From Desulfotignum sp. (GTDB lineage: Bacteria > Desulfobacterota > Desulfobacteria > Desulfobacterales > Desulfobacteraceae), in contig JAGYOW010000003.1 of NCBI GenBank assembly GCA_018399285.1, positions 1-64,000 of the forward strand: 64,000 bases of DNA. The letters are read 5' to 3'. Under the pieces are notes generated by a model, which saw nothing but the letters and a program-made list of their open reading frames with translations, did not search any database and was not told where the DNA came from. A program made the translations under genes and the position numbers. Shown here in pieces: positions 9,172 through 17,256 of this stretch (its first letter is position 1; each line of letters opens with the position of its first letter).

Positions 9172-10201
9172 CTCCTTCTTCCAGATCACCGCCCGAGGCG
9201 AGATCATAATACAGGGATACCATCACCGCCATCACAGTGATGCCCACCCCTATCTCCACGGCCAGGATCCCATGGGACCGGGCCATCTTCCCGGATACTC
9301 CGAGAAGATCCGCCAGGGCCGCATATCCCAGAAAATTCCATCCCATGGCCAGGCAGGCGGAAGTGCCGATGCCGGCAATGCTAGCAAAACCCCGCCGGCA
9401 CAACACCACAGCACCAGATGCCCCGAAACCGGTTCATGGAGAACTTCAGATTGTAGCACAACGCCAGCAGGATAAAGCTGGCTGAAAATCACTCCTGCCC
9501 TGAAATCCCCCGCCCGGGCTGTAATGGCCATGGAACAGCACATAGAGGGCAAAAATCTGCATCACCGGAATGATGGACTGGGCAGCGCCCCGCAGCACCG
9601 TGTCCCGTCCCTCTCGTTTGGGCCTTAGGTGCAGCACCCTCCGGTGCTTGTGGGAGGTATGGCGCAGCACCACCATGACCACCAGGGCCGCAGCAAACAC
9701 CACCACCGATTCGAACAGGGTGTCATACCCCCGATAATCCGCCAGCACAGCAGTCACCACGTTTGGGGTGGCGGTTTCATGGTATCCCTGTTCGATATAT
9801 CCGGGGGACAGATGGGTGCTGGCCGGGGAGGCAGGATCGGCCCAGTCCGGCAGGTCCCGGGTCGCGCCAAGCATCATCACGGCGCAGATCATCCCAACCA
9901 CCAGGGTGAGCTGCTTGATTCCCTGCTCTTTGGACCGGTCTTTTTTGATCCACCGGTTGATATACTGGGCCGTGCCCAGAAAAATCACGGTACTGATGGC
10001 CGCCCCCACCGCTGCCTCGGTAAATGCCACATCCACCGCCATCATATGGGTCCACATCAGGCAGATCAGAAAACTGTACACCCCGGTCGCAATGGCGCTG
10101 CTGAGCAATCCTTCCAGGGCCAGGGCCGTGACGGCACAGATCACCATCATCAACAGAACCAGGATATCGAACTGCCACAGGAGGCTGGCATCCCAGGTCA
10201 T
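9172..10201 (-). pseudogene. MrpB-type subunit with DUF4040 plus MnhB domains, broken near the 3' end
   Basis: From 10201 to about 9500 the frame is clean. A DUF4040/MbhD-like N-terminal half (FTEAAVGAAISTVIFLGT) is followed by an MnhB domain (SIIPVMQIFALYVLFHGHYS, PGGGFQG). The remainder of MnhB continues in two other frames (FSQLYPAGVVLQSEVL; then VGITVMAVMVSLYYDLASGG), so at least two breaks lie between 9500 and 9390. Fusion of DUF4040 to MnhB is a known arrangement in Mrp and membrane-bound hydrogenase modules. It sits between mrpG and mrpC. Confidence 0.75.
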
Positions 10202-10205
10202 TTTT

Positions 10206-10604
10206 CTATCCTTTCAACTCTTCCGGGTAGAACCCGTTATCCAGGTTTTCTTCGGTTGTCTCTTCCCCTTCGGCACATTTCTTCTTTGATGACCGGGTCC
10301 AGTAAGGGACCCGGAACTCGTATCCGGCATCGATAATGGCATGGGTAGCCGTGGGACTGGCAATAAAGATGTAAAAAACGATGAGCAGCAGCTTGATGGC
10401 GGTCAACAGAGTTTCTTCGCTGAAATCACGTAAAATGAACAGGATCGCTCCCCCCAGAAACAGGGTGGTGGAAAGGGTGTCCCCTTTGCCGGCGGCATGG
10501 ACCCGGGAATAGAAATCAGGGAACCGGATGATTCCCACGGTGGTGGCCACAAAAAATAACAGACCGGTGAGCATCGCAATAATGACCAGAATATCGATAA
10601 TCAT
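10206..10604 (-). CDS. mrpG: Mrp antiporter subunit G
   Basis: This 132-residue membrane protein has three helices and the MnhG/PhaG signature GIIRFPDFYSRVHAAGKGDT near residue 25. The family length is about 100-130; the extra C-terminal 35 residues here are charged (SSKKKCAEGEETTEE) and cytoplasmic-looking. Its start overlaps the mrpF stop by four bases. The family contributes to Na+/H+ exchange as part of the hetero-oligomeric Mrp complex. Confidence 0.9.
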   Translation of the reverse strand: MIIDILVIIAMLTGLLFFVATTVGIIRFPDFYSRVHAAGKGDTLSTTLFLGGAILFILRDFSEETLLTAIKLLLIVFYIFIASPTATHAIIDAGYEFRVPYWTRSSKKKCAEGEETTEENLDNGFYPEELKG

Positions 10605-10981
10605 GGGGGTTCCTCCCGGACCGGATCCGATACTGTCGCATGGGCATCCGCCTCTGTCACCTCAGGGCCGGCAGACGGTGCCATCAGCGATTCTCTGGGT
10701 TCAGGCGGGGCCGGCTGGGCCAGACGCTGATAAAACCGGGCCGCGGCAATGGTGGTGATAAAATTGAGCAGTGCATACGCCAGGGTGATATCGATGAACA
10801 GGTCCACCCGGCCGTTGATAATCCCGACGAGAACGATCAGGACCGTGGTCTTGGTACCGATCACGTTCATCCCGAGCATCCGGTCGATGACCGTGGGACC
10901 GGCTACCACCCGGTAGAGGTTGCACAGCATCAGAAACAAAATGGCCACTGCCATGGCGATAAAAAACGGTTCCAGATTCAT
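10601..10981 (-). CDS. mrpF: Mrp antiporter subunit F
   Basis: This 126-residue protein has three helices and the MnhF/PhaF signature YRVVAGPTVIDRMLGMNVIG at residues 23-42, with DLFIDITLAYALLNF downstream. The C-terminal 35 residues form a Pro/Glu-rich tail longer than in most homologs. It overlaps mrpE upstream and mrpG downstream by four bases each, so the three are translationally coupled. Confidence 0.9.
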   Translation of the reverse strand: MNLEPFFIAMAVAILFLMLCNLYRVVAGPTVIDRMLGMNVIGTKTTVLIVLVGIINGRVDLFIDITLAYALLNFITTIAAARFYQRLAQPAPPEPRESLMAPSAGPEVTEADAHATVSDPVREEPP

Positions 10982-11481
10982 CGGGACCCGCCTTCAAACA
11001 CCCAGGCCACCCAGCGCTCCATCTCACCGGGTCCGGGGCCGGAAAAATCAGCGGAAGAGCGCCGGGTGATGGCATGGACATAAAAGACATTGTCTTCGAT
11101 TCTCACACTGACCGTTCCCGGCGTCAGGGTGATGGAATTGGCCAGCACGAACCTTGCAAAATCGGTTTTCAGTGAGGTCCTGAATTTGATGATATGGGGG
11201 TCCAGGTGTTTTTTAGGGTATAAAGACAGGGCCAGCCCGGCGATATGGAAATTGGCCAGCACGATCTGCCCGAAAAGCCACACCAGGTATCTGACAAAAC
11301 AGGCGATTTCGATCAGGGTGGCTCCCAGTTTCCTGGAATGGCCTTCAAACAGCAGGTCATGGGACAACCAGGCCACCAGCCCGCTGGAAAACATGCCCAT
11401 GCCCAGGTGAAAGAGATCAAATTTTCCAGATAAAGCCGTCCAGAAAGCGAGCATGACAAAAAAAGTGAATATCGGCGGCAT
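10978..11481 (-). CDS. mrpE: Mrp antiporter subunit E
   Basis: This 167-residue MnhE-family protein has two N-terminal helices, a helix near residue 65 and the conserved C-terminal domain (SITLTPGTVSV, FYVHAI). The frame is open far upstream, but ATG 11481 follows ACAGGAGA and gives the normal family length. As the first gene of the operon it marks the promoter region 11482-11770. MrpE is a non-channel subunit required for assembly. The 290 bases upstream show no convincing minus-strand promoter. Confidence 0.88.
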   Translation of the reverse strand: MPPIFTFFVMLAFWTALSGKFDLFHLGMGMFSSGLVAWLSHDLLFEGHSRKLGATLIEIACFVRYLVWLFGQIVLANFHIAGLALSLYPKKHLDPHIIKFRTSLKTDFARFVLANSITLTPGTVSVRIEDNVFYVHAITRRSSADFSGPGPGEMERWVAWVFEGGSR

Positions 11482-11776
11482 GATCTCTATTTCTCCTGTA
11501 TCGTCACAAATCGACATGATTTCGCCATCCCGGAGAATTTCGTATAAGTGTCCATTTCTGTCGGTATTTCCTCCTCGGCCAGCCAATGCCGGCGGCTTCG
11601 GGTAAACGCCAAACCATTTCGCAGACTCTTTCGGATGTACAGGACGATGTTCCTTGTTTTTGAAAGTCTTATCATGAAAACCCGGCTTCATCAACAGAAA
11701 CCTTTGGCAGGATGGTGACATCTTGATGCAGATAGTGTTATTTCCGTTGCTTTTTTCGCATTCGCGAGAATTTGGG

Positions 11777-11805
11777 TTGACAAATGCAAGGGTGTATTCT
11801 AAGTC
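11777..11805 (+). promoter_or_regulatory. Promoter of barrel paralog B
   Basis: TTGACA (11777-11782) with 17-base spacing to a weak -10 (TAAGTC). The surrounding GGTTGACAAATGC equals the element before paralog A at 2845-2857. The rest of 11482-11847 holds no supported gene. Confidence 0.5.
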
Positions 11806-11847
11806 ATAGTGTCAAGGTATCAATCCAAATCAGACAGGAGGGCACCC

Positions 11848-12516
11848 ATGACTGTAAAGCTGATGCACTATTGGACCATCATCCCTTCGAAAGTTGACGA
11901 ATACGCTGACTTCATCGTCAATAAACTCATTCCCGGCATTAATGGTCTGGGAATCCATACGGTGGCCGGGTGGTCCGTACTGGTGGGCTCCTACAGTGAA
12001 GTGATTGTGGAAACCGTCAGCAATGATCTGGATCAGCTGGAGATTGCCCTGAAAAGCACTGAATACCGTCGCCTGAAATCAGACCTGCTCAATTTTATCA
12101 AGCATTACAAAACCAAGGTTCTGGTTCCGCTGAAAAAAGAAAAGGCCTATTCCATGGATTTTGGCGAAAAAACGATTAAGTTCAATCAGGTCTGGGATAT
12201 CATCACCCGGGAAAAAGATGATTTCAAAAAATACCGGCAGTTTGTTTTATCAGAGTTTTACCCGATTCTGGAAGAGATCGGGGTCCAGGTTGCTGAAGAA
12301 TGGGAAGTGCTCATCGGAGAAGGGCCGAGAACCATATGCGAAGGGCGGGTCAAAGATGTGGAATCCTTGATCGCAGGGCTGCAGAGCAGCAAATTCCGTC
12401 AGGCCAAAGAAGCGCTTAAAACCCGGGTTGAAAATTATGAAAGTCGGATTCTATCTCTTCATATCATACGGCATCAGGACAATTCATCCGAATACTACGA
12501 AATTGTTGACGATTGA
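11848..12516 (+). CDS. Tandem dimeric alpha/beta-barrel protein, paralog B
   Basis: This 222-residue paralog of the 2953-3621 product shares the N-terminus VKLMHYWTIIPS and long identical stretches (HTVAGWSVLVGSY, SDLLN, EWEVLIG). It has two internal barrel repeats and no export signal. ATG 11848 follows ACAGGAGG; the frame is open upstream but without a better start. It is followed by a strong bidirectional terminator. Conservation with the first copy is highest in the first half. Function is unknown; the shared promoter element argues that both copies answer the same signal. Confidence 0.75.
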   Translation: MTVKLMHYWTIIPSKVDEYADFIVNKLIPGINGLGIHTVAGWSVLVGSYSEVIVETVSNDLDQLEIALKSTEYRRLKSDLLNFIKHYKTKVLVPLKKEKAYSMDFGEKTIKFNQVWDIITREKDDFKKYRQFVLSEFYPILEEIGVQVAEEWEVLIGEGPRTICEGRVKDVESLIAGLQSSKFRQAKEALKTRVENYESRILSLHIIRHQDNSSEYYEIVDD

Positions 12517-12525
12517 TATCGCAGG

Positions 12526-12569
12526 AAATAACAGGTCAGGATGCGGCCGCATCCCCTGACCTGTTATTT
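12526..12569. terminator. Strong bidirectional terminator
   Basis: A perfect 15-bp stem, AAATAACAGGTCAGG (12526-12540) with CCTGACCTGTTATTT (12555-12569), encloses a loop containing the palindrome ATGCGGCCGCAT. It is flanked by A and T runs and lies between convergent genes (paralog B and the cytochrome), so it can end transcription from both sides. Confidence 0.9.
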
Positions 12570-12573
12570 TAAA

Positions 12574-14592
12574 TTATTCCGTCCGGGCCTGACCTTGATA
12601 TCCCATGGGCAGCTTTTTGAACCGCCCGCCGTGAATAATGGGATCGCCTTCGTAACCCAGCGCCTTGAAGTTGATGTAATCGGTTTTGTCGATCAAATGA
12701 TCCACATCCCGTCCTGGGATTTCATCAGAGAAAATCCGTTCCTTTTTGGGCAAGGGCCTTGAAATCCACCTCCCGGTTGTCCTTGGCACCGGTTGCAGGT
12801 CTGATCGCCTTTGAGACTTTCATGACACTGAACACAGGACAAGGCCATGTCCGCAGGCATGACCTCATGGTTGATCCGCCAGTACATCCAGGTTTCCTTC
12901 CATGTGACATCCCCGCTGTAGGGCAGATCCACCGCTTTCATTCCTGCCTGGAATGCCTTGTCCCAGTCCAGGTTTTTCCAGTAGGCCGTAGTGTTGTCCT
13001 TGTCAGCGGAAAACAGCTGGGGCACCAGCACATGGGCATGTTCCGCATCAATGGGCTGGATGCCTTTCATGATTTTGAAAGCCGTGATCTTGGAACCCGG
13101 ATCATTGATGGATCCCACGGGATCAGTCAGTGATCACGTCCGCATCCAGATCCACTTTATCTCCCATGAGCACCCGGTCCATATACCCGAGTACCAGGTG
13201 TAATCCGGCAGTCCGGACTCCTCCCACTTGAATTCCCTTTTTCCAGTCATAATCCGGCTGGCCGTATTTGTCTTTTTTCACCTCCCGTTCCTTGTCTCCG
13301 GCCTGGGACCAGTCCCACCAGGTTTTGGTGGGTTTGCACCCTGGCAAACACCGGGCATGGCAGACATTGCAGGCCAGAGTTTTGGAGTGATCGTTCAGGT
13401 GATGGTCCAGCAGATTGCCGCTGTAATGCGGGGTTTCCGAGTGACAGCTTTCACAGTTTACCACCCCTTCGGCCACGGGCACGGAAGAACTTTTCCCGGA
13501 AATCTGGTGATTCCGGGTCTTGTGACATTCGGCGCAGGCAAAATCATATCCACCCATATGAATGTCGCAGTTTCTATCCGGGGTGAGCAGCTGGCGGGAC
13601 ATGTCCGCATGCTTGATGGCATCCCCGCCACCGCCGTTGAAATGGCAGGCCCCGCAGGTAGCCCGGGAGGAATATGGCCCACATTTTCGGCCACAAACTT
13701 CAAGTCCACCTCTTTTTGGGCATGCCCGCCCCCGGGGTCTTTTTCAGGTGCCCGTGGTATCATGGCACACCAGGCAGTCGATTCTGGTTTTATCGGTAAA
13801 ATCAAACGACGCGTCTTTCCATCCATATCCGGCATGACAGCTTGTGCAACGAGCCTCGTTGCTGATGGGACTGATTCAGAAATTGTTCAGGGCTGTCGTG
13901 CCCTTGCCGTGCAGGATGTCCTTTCGATGCCCCGTGGTGTAGGGGGAGGGTCCCCGCCACAGCCAGTGAGCGGTTTTCAGCATGTCTTCGCCCTGGGTAT
14001 CGTGGCATTCCAGACAGGCCTGGGTGACCTGGATGGGGTCCGGGTTGTCCGGCAGCTTCACCAGTTCCTTATGATCCGGCACATGTTTGAGGTGACACCC
14101 GGTACAGTCCACCGGTCCTTTGGCTTCCTGCTGGTGGCACTCCATGCACTGCTGATGATAGGCCGCCTTGAGTCCGATACGCTCGGGATACTCCGGGTTG
14201 AAACTGTCCTGGTGACAGGCGGAACACCGGGTGGTTTCCAGGGCATCCTCATCTTTGGGCCGGAAATGGTGACATTTGCTGCAGTCATCGACCAGGGCCG
14301 CATGGCGCTTGTGGGCGAACCGCACGGGTTCGTAATGATCTTCCCTTTCCTTGATGATGGGACTGTCTAAAAGAAAATAGACCGTTGAGACATCGTCTAA
14401 AGAAATTCCGGCATCCATCAGGCAGATGCGCCGGCTGATCTGGCAGTCATCCTTGTATTCTTTTATAAATGGAACCGTTTCTTTTGCCCGTTCCCTGGCC
14501 TGTTCCTGATCCGGGGCCTTCCACACTTCAGCGGTACAGACCCCTGCCAGAAAAGGGATCAGGCAGGCGCAAACCATTATTTTTTTTATCAT
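12574..14592 (-). pseudogene. Multihaem c-type cytochrome (class III module plus octahaem tetrathionate-reductase-like module), frame-broken
   Basis: ATG 14592 overlaps the NrfD stop. A signal peptide (IKKIMVCACLIPFLAGVCTA) is followed by five CxxCH sites in one clean frame (CSKCH, CSACH, CMECH, CTGCH, CLECH). A TGA at 13878-13876 follows NNF. The same frame then continues with CTSCH and CLVCH, and shifted frames carry CGACH, CAECH, CESCH, CNVCH, CVQCH and CNRC. About 13 haem sites are therefore readable. The later part (NNF..CTSCHAGYGW, DCLVCHDTTGT, TSHY-type spacing) resembles octahaem tetrathionate-reductase-type cytochromes. At the last site, CNRC is followed by bases that need two more (TGCCA AGGAC for TGCCACAAGGAC), so the break looks like a deletion. 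About six breaks in total. Periplasmic electron-transfer partner of the NrfD complex. Confidence 0.75.
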
Positions 14593-15791
14593 GAAGATAC
14601 CTCCTTGGGTGCCTGTAATACGGGCAGATATGTGACCACCACCCGGTAGATGAACATCAGGGTCGCGATCAGGCCCAGTGTGACCAGAATTTCCGATGGC
14701 GCCGGGAAATACCCGTTTTCCGTTAACGGAGACCGGTACCCGACAATAAACACGTTGACCCGGTTGAGCACCACACCGCCCACGATCAGGGCTGCGGCCG
14801 TGAACACGCCTCTGGCCGACTGCCGGACCGGTTTGAACAGCAGCATGATCCAGGGAATCATCACTCCGAACAGCAGTTCCACTAAAAAGGAATTGGTCTG
14901 ATACGTGCCGTCCAGCAGATAGATCCAGGTGCCCCGCACCCCCATGTCCCCGATTTTAAGGACCATGTAAAATCCCAGCAGAAAAATGGTGATCTTAGTC
15001 AAGGGTGCCAGAATCTTCACTTCTGAATCCAGCTTGAACGAGGCAGTGGCCAGGGTGGTTTCAAACACCACCATGGGATATCCCACGGCAATGGCGGAGG
15101 TGAGAAACAGCAGCGGCAGAATCGGGGTGTACCACAAGGGATGGAGCTTGGTGGGGGCCACCAGCATGAGGGACCCCAGACTGGACTGGTGCATGCAGGA
15201 CAATACCACCCCTAAAATGATGAACACCCACATGACCTTGCCTAAAATCCGGTCTGCTGTCTGTAAAAACCCGTCCACCAGGCGGTTGAGCCCGGACAGG
15301 ATCCCGGGCAGATTCACCCGGCCCTTGAACTGTTCCGCCACAATGGGCAGAAACTCGATGTACAGCACCGTGAGATAGATCATCACGCACATGGCCACTT
15401 CAAACAGCACGGAATTGAAATTCCAGTAAAACATGGGTTTCCAGATGGCCCAGGAACGGCCGATATCCACCAGCAGCCCGATGACCACAAAGGTATAGCC
15501 CAAAACAGCGGTCAACAGGGCCGGCCGGGTCACGGGTTCATAATAGTGACGGCCGAAAATATGTGCCAGGGCTGCCGTGGTGAATCCGCCGGCCGCCAGG
15601 GCTACGCCCGTGGCCACATCAATGCCCACCCAGATTCCCCAGGGCCGGGCATTGGTCAGGTTGGTAACATATCCGATGCCGCCGGTGAACCGGGCGATAA
15701 TGGCTACCGCACCGGCAAACATGAACACCAGCATCACCAGTACCCCGGGCGTCCACAAAGGCCGTTTCAGGGGTTGCGCCGCATGTGTCAT
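14589..15791 (-). CDS. NrfD/HybB-type quinone-interacting membrane subunit
   Basis: This 400-residue polytopic protein has about ten membrane helices and opens with VLVMLVFMFAGAVAIIARF. It contains the HybB-like features NARPWGIWVGIDVATGVALA and WAIWKPMFYWNF. This family binds menaquinone and anchors periplasmic Fe-S/cytochrome subunits (complex iron-sulfur molybdoenzyme-like and Hmc/Ohc-type complexes). The start shares a base with the stop of the ferredoxin gene and its end overlaps the cytochrome start by ATGA, so stoichiometric coupled translation is likely. It is intact, in contrast with the cytochrome. Confidence 0.88.
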   Translation of the reverse strand: MTHAAQPLKRPLWTPGVLVMLVFMFAGAVAIIARFTGGIGYVTNLTNARPWGIWVGIDVATGVALAAGGFTTAALAHIFGRHYYEPVTRPALLTAVLGYTFVVIGLLVDIGRSWAIWKPMFYWNFNSVLFEVAMCVMIYLTVLYIEFLPIVAEQFKGRVNLPGILSGLNRLVDGFLQTADRILGKVMWVFIILGVVLSCMHQSSLGSLMLVAPTKLHPLWYTPILPLLFLTSAIAVGYPMVVFETTLATASFKLDSEVKILAPLTKITIFLLGFYMVLKIGDMGVRGTWIYLLDGTYQTNSFLVELLFGVMIPWIMLLFKPVRQSARGVFTAAALIVGGVVLNRVNVFIVGYRSPLTENGYFPAPSEILVTLGLIATLMFIYRVVVTYLPVLQAPKEVSS

Positions 15792-16702
15792 CAGGCACCT
15801 CCTTTGTCCGGGGGGTTATCGTTTTTATTGAACCAGGCCATGAGCCCCCCGAGCACCCCGAACAGAAGAATGGGAGACCATAGATAGGTGAACAGCGAAT
15901 GCTGAACCGTTTCAGACAGTTTCGGGGACGGGGTTTCCGGCAGGGCCGGCAGGTTCACCTGTTCGAATGGCACTCCTGACAGATACATCCAGGAGGTACC
16001 GCCCACCTCCTTTTCCCCGTAAATATGCGGCAGATACCGGGCCGGGTTTTCTTTCAGCCGTTTTTTCGCCACTTCCAGCAGTGTTTCCCGTCTGCCGAAG
16101 GTGATGGCTTCCGTGGGACAGATGGTGGCACACCCCGGAACACCCCCTTGTTTGGAAATCCGGTCATAACAGAACGTGCATTTCATCACCTTAGGGGTGA
16201 TGGGATCATGATATTCATACGCCGGAATTTCAAAAGGACAGGCCACCATGCAGTAACGGCATCCGATACACCTGGTCACATCATATCTGACCGTACCGGT
16301 CTCATCTTTGGTCAACGCCCCCACAATACAGGCGGACACACAGGCCGGGTCCTGGCAGTGCATGCACTGAACCTTGGCATAGGTGGGAACCGGCTTGTCA
16401 AACTCATCCACCTTGCCGGTATAGTACCGGTTGACCACGGTATAGGCATCATGGTCCGGTCGCCGGTCTTTTTCAAAAATAGTGCACTGGCAGTTCACCC
16501 GCTCGGGTTCAGGCAGACCGTTGACTTCCGCGCAGGCTTCCTCGCACTTGCGGCATCCCACGCACCGGGTCAGGTCCACCAGGCATCCAAAAGGGTCCGG
16601 GGGGGCCTTGGACTGCCATGCATGACCGGTGGGAGGCCGGACAGCGACGGATGCCCCGGCAGCTCCCATGACCCCGAAAAAATGCCTTCTGGTGATTTGC
16701 AT
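15791..16702 (-). CDS. HybA-like periplasmic ferredoxin subunit with Tat signal
   Basis: This 303-residue protein starts with a twin-arginine signal ([18 protein letters not shown]). It then carries four [4Fe-4S] cysteine groups ([35 protein letters not shown] with later C..C..P) and a C-terminal membrane helix (about 270-290). This is the HybA/DsrO/HmeA plan. ATG 16702 follows GGAGG at six bases, preferred over an in-frame ATG seven codons upstream. It would pass electrons between the cytochrome and the quinone site of NrfD. Confidence 0.9.
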   Translation of the reverse strand: MQITRRHFFGVMGAAGASVAVRPPTGHAWQSKAPPDPFGCLVDLTRCVGCRKCEEACAEVNGLPEPERVNCQCTIFEKDRRPDHDAYTVVNRYYTGKVDEFDKPVPTYAKVQCMHCQDPACVSACIVGALTKDETGTVRYDVTRCIGCRYCMVACPFEIPAYEYHDPITPKVMKCTFCYDRISKQGGVPGCATICPTEAITFGRRETLLEVAKKRLKENPARYLPHIYGEKEVGGTSWMYLSGVPFEQVNLPALPETPSPKLSETVQHSLFTYLWSPILLFGVLGGLMAWFNKNDNPPDKGGA

Positions 16703-16740
16703 GTTTCCTCCTTTTTTTAACATTCAACCTTATAAACAGT

Positions 16741-17001
16741 TTACAATTGTAATGGGAATTCATCATATTGCCTGGGGCCTTTTCTGATACCGATACAGAT
16801 ACTGTCCCGGGTATGCTGGCGGTAAAGGATTTCATCATTGGACCGCAAAAGAATCGTGGTCAGATTGTCCGCCACTTCCGCATCCGCCAGGATGACCTCC
16901 AGAATATCCCCAGGGGCCATGGCCGTCAGACAGGCATTACATTTGAGCAGATCCATGGGAGACACCAACCCTTTGAGATCCAATATCATTTTATTTGCCA
17001 T
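16741..17001 (-). CDS. TusA/SirA-like protein lacking the catalytic Cys
   Basis: This 86-residue protein reads LDLKGLVSPMDLLKCNACLT, then PGDILEVILADAEVADNL. The fold pattern is TusA/SirA (LD.rGL.CP...), but the sulfur-carrying Cys of the CP motif is Ser (residue 14). Two Cys seven and ten residues later (21 and 24) could substitute. It is the first gene after the sigma-54 promoter and lies 38 bp before the ferredoxin gene. The start at 17001 follows GGGAG; the longer open frame extends through the promoter and is not used. It may be a regulatory or redox relay version of TusA. A true TusA-type remnant lies at 28648-28897. Confidence 0.75.
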   Translation of the reverse strand: MANKMILDLKGLVSPMDLLKCNACLTAMAPGDILEVILADAEVADNLTTILLRSNDEILYRQHTRDSICIGIRKGPRQYDEFPLQL

Positions 17002-17064
17002 ATCACACTCCCGGTATTCCCATTGACCGTCAGTCCCCCGGCCTGGATTTCCAGAATCCTTTGG

Positions 17065-17080
17065 TGCAACCTGCATGCCT
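17065..17080 (-). promoter_or_regulatory. Sigma-54 promoter of the TusA-like/ferredoxin/NrfD/cytochrome operon
   Basis: On the minus strand AGGCATGCAGGTTGCA has GG and GC separated by exactly ten bases, as required for -24/-12 recognition. It lies about 65 bp before the TusA-like start and between this operon and a divergent sigma-54 activator. Confidence 0.65.
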
Positions 17081-17170
17081 GACAGGCTGACAAGACCATA
17101 TCTTTTCCAACCAGCTGAATTCAAAGGAAAATAAAAATATTTTTCACCCGTTGACCCGACTGCGTGTTCA

Positions 17171-17211
17171 ATGGTATTTAAACAAGCGTTAAATTTTGAC
17201 ATGGTATTTAA
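17171..17211. promoter_or_regulatory. Putative upstream activator sites
   Basis: ATGGTATTTAA occurs exactly at 17171-17181 and 17201-17211, 30 bp (about three helical turns) apart. GTTAAAT between them pairs with ATTTAAAC as an inverted repeat. They lie about 90-145 bp upstream of the sigma-54 promoter and just before the activator gene, the usual place for enhancer sites and autoregulation. Confidence 0.5.
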
Positions 17212-17256
17212 CACCTGTTCACCTGATGACACTTCGGACGTCAAAGGAGCCTGCCC

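Noticed and set aside
13876-13878. In-frame TGA in the cytochrome at a position where relatives appear to have Cys; possible selenocysteine
   Set aside because: Several true frame breaks lie within a few hundred bases and no selenocysteine-type hairpin is evident right after the TGA. A base change or error is simpler.
13228-14370. Long plus-strand open frame opposite the cytochrome
   Set aside because: Antisense shadow: the haem motifs and signal peptide are on the minus strand.
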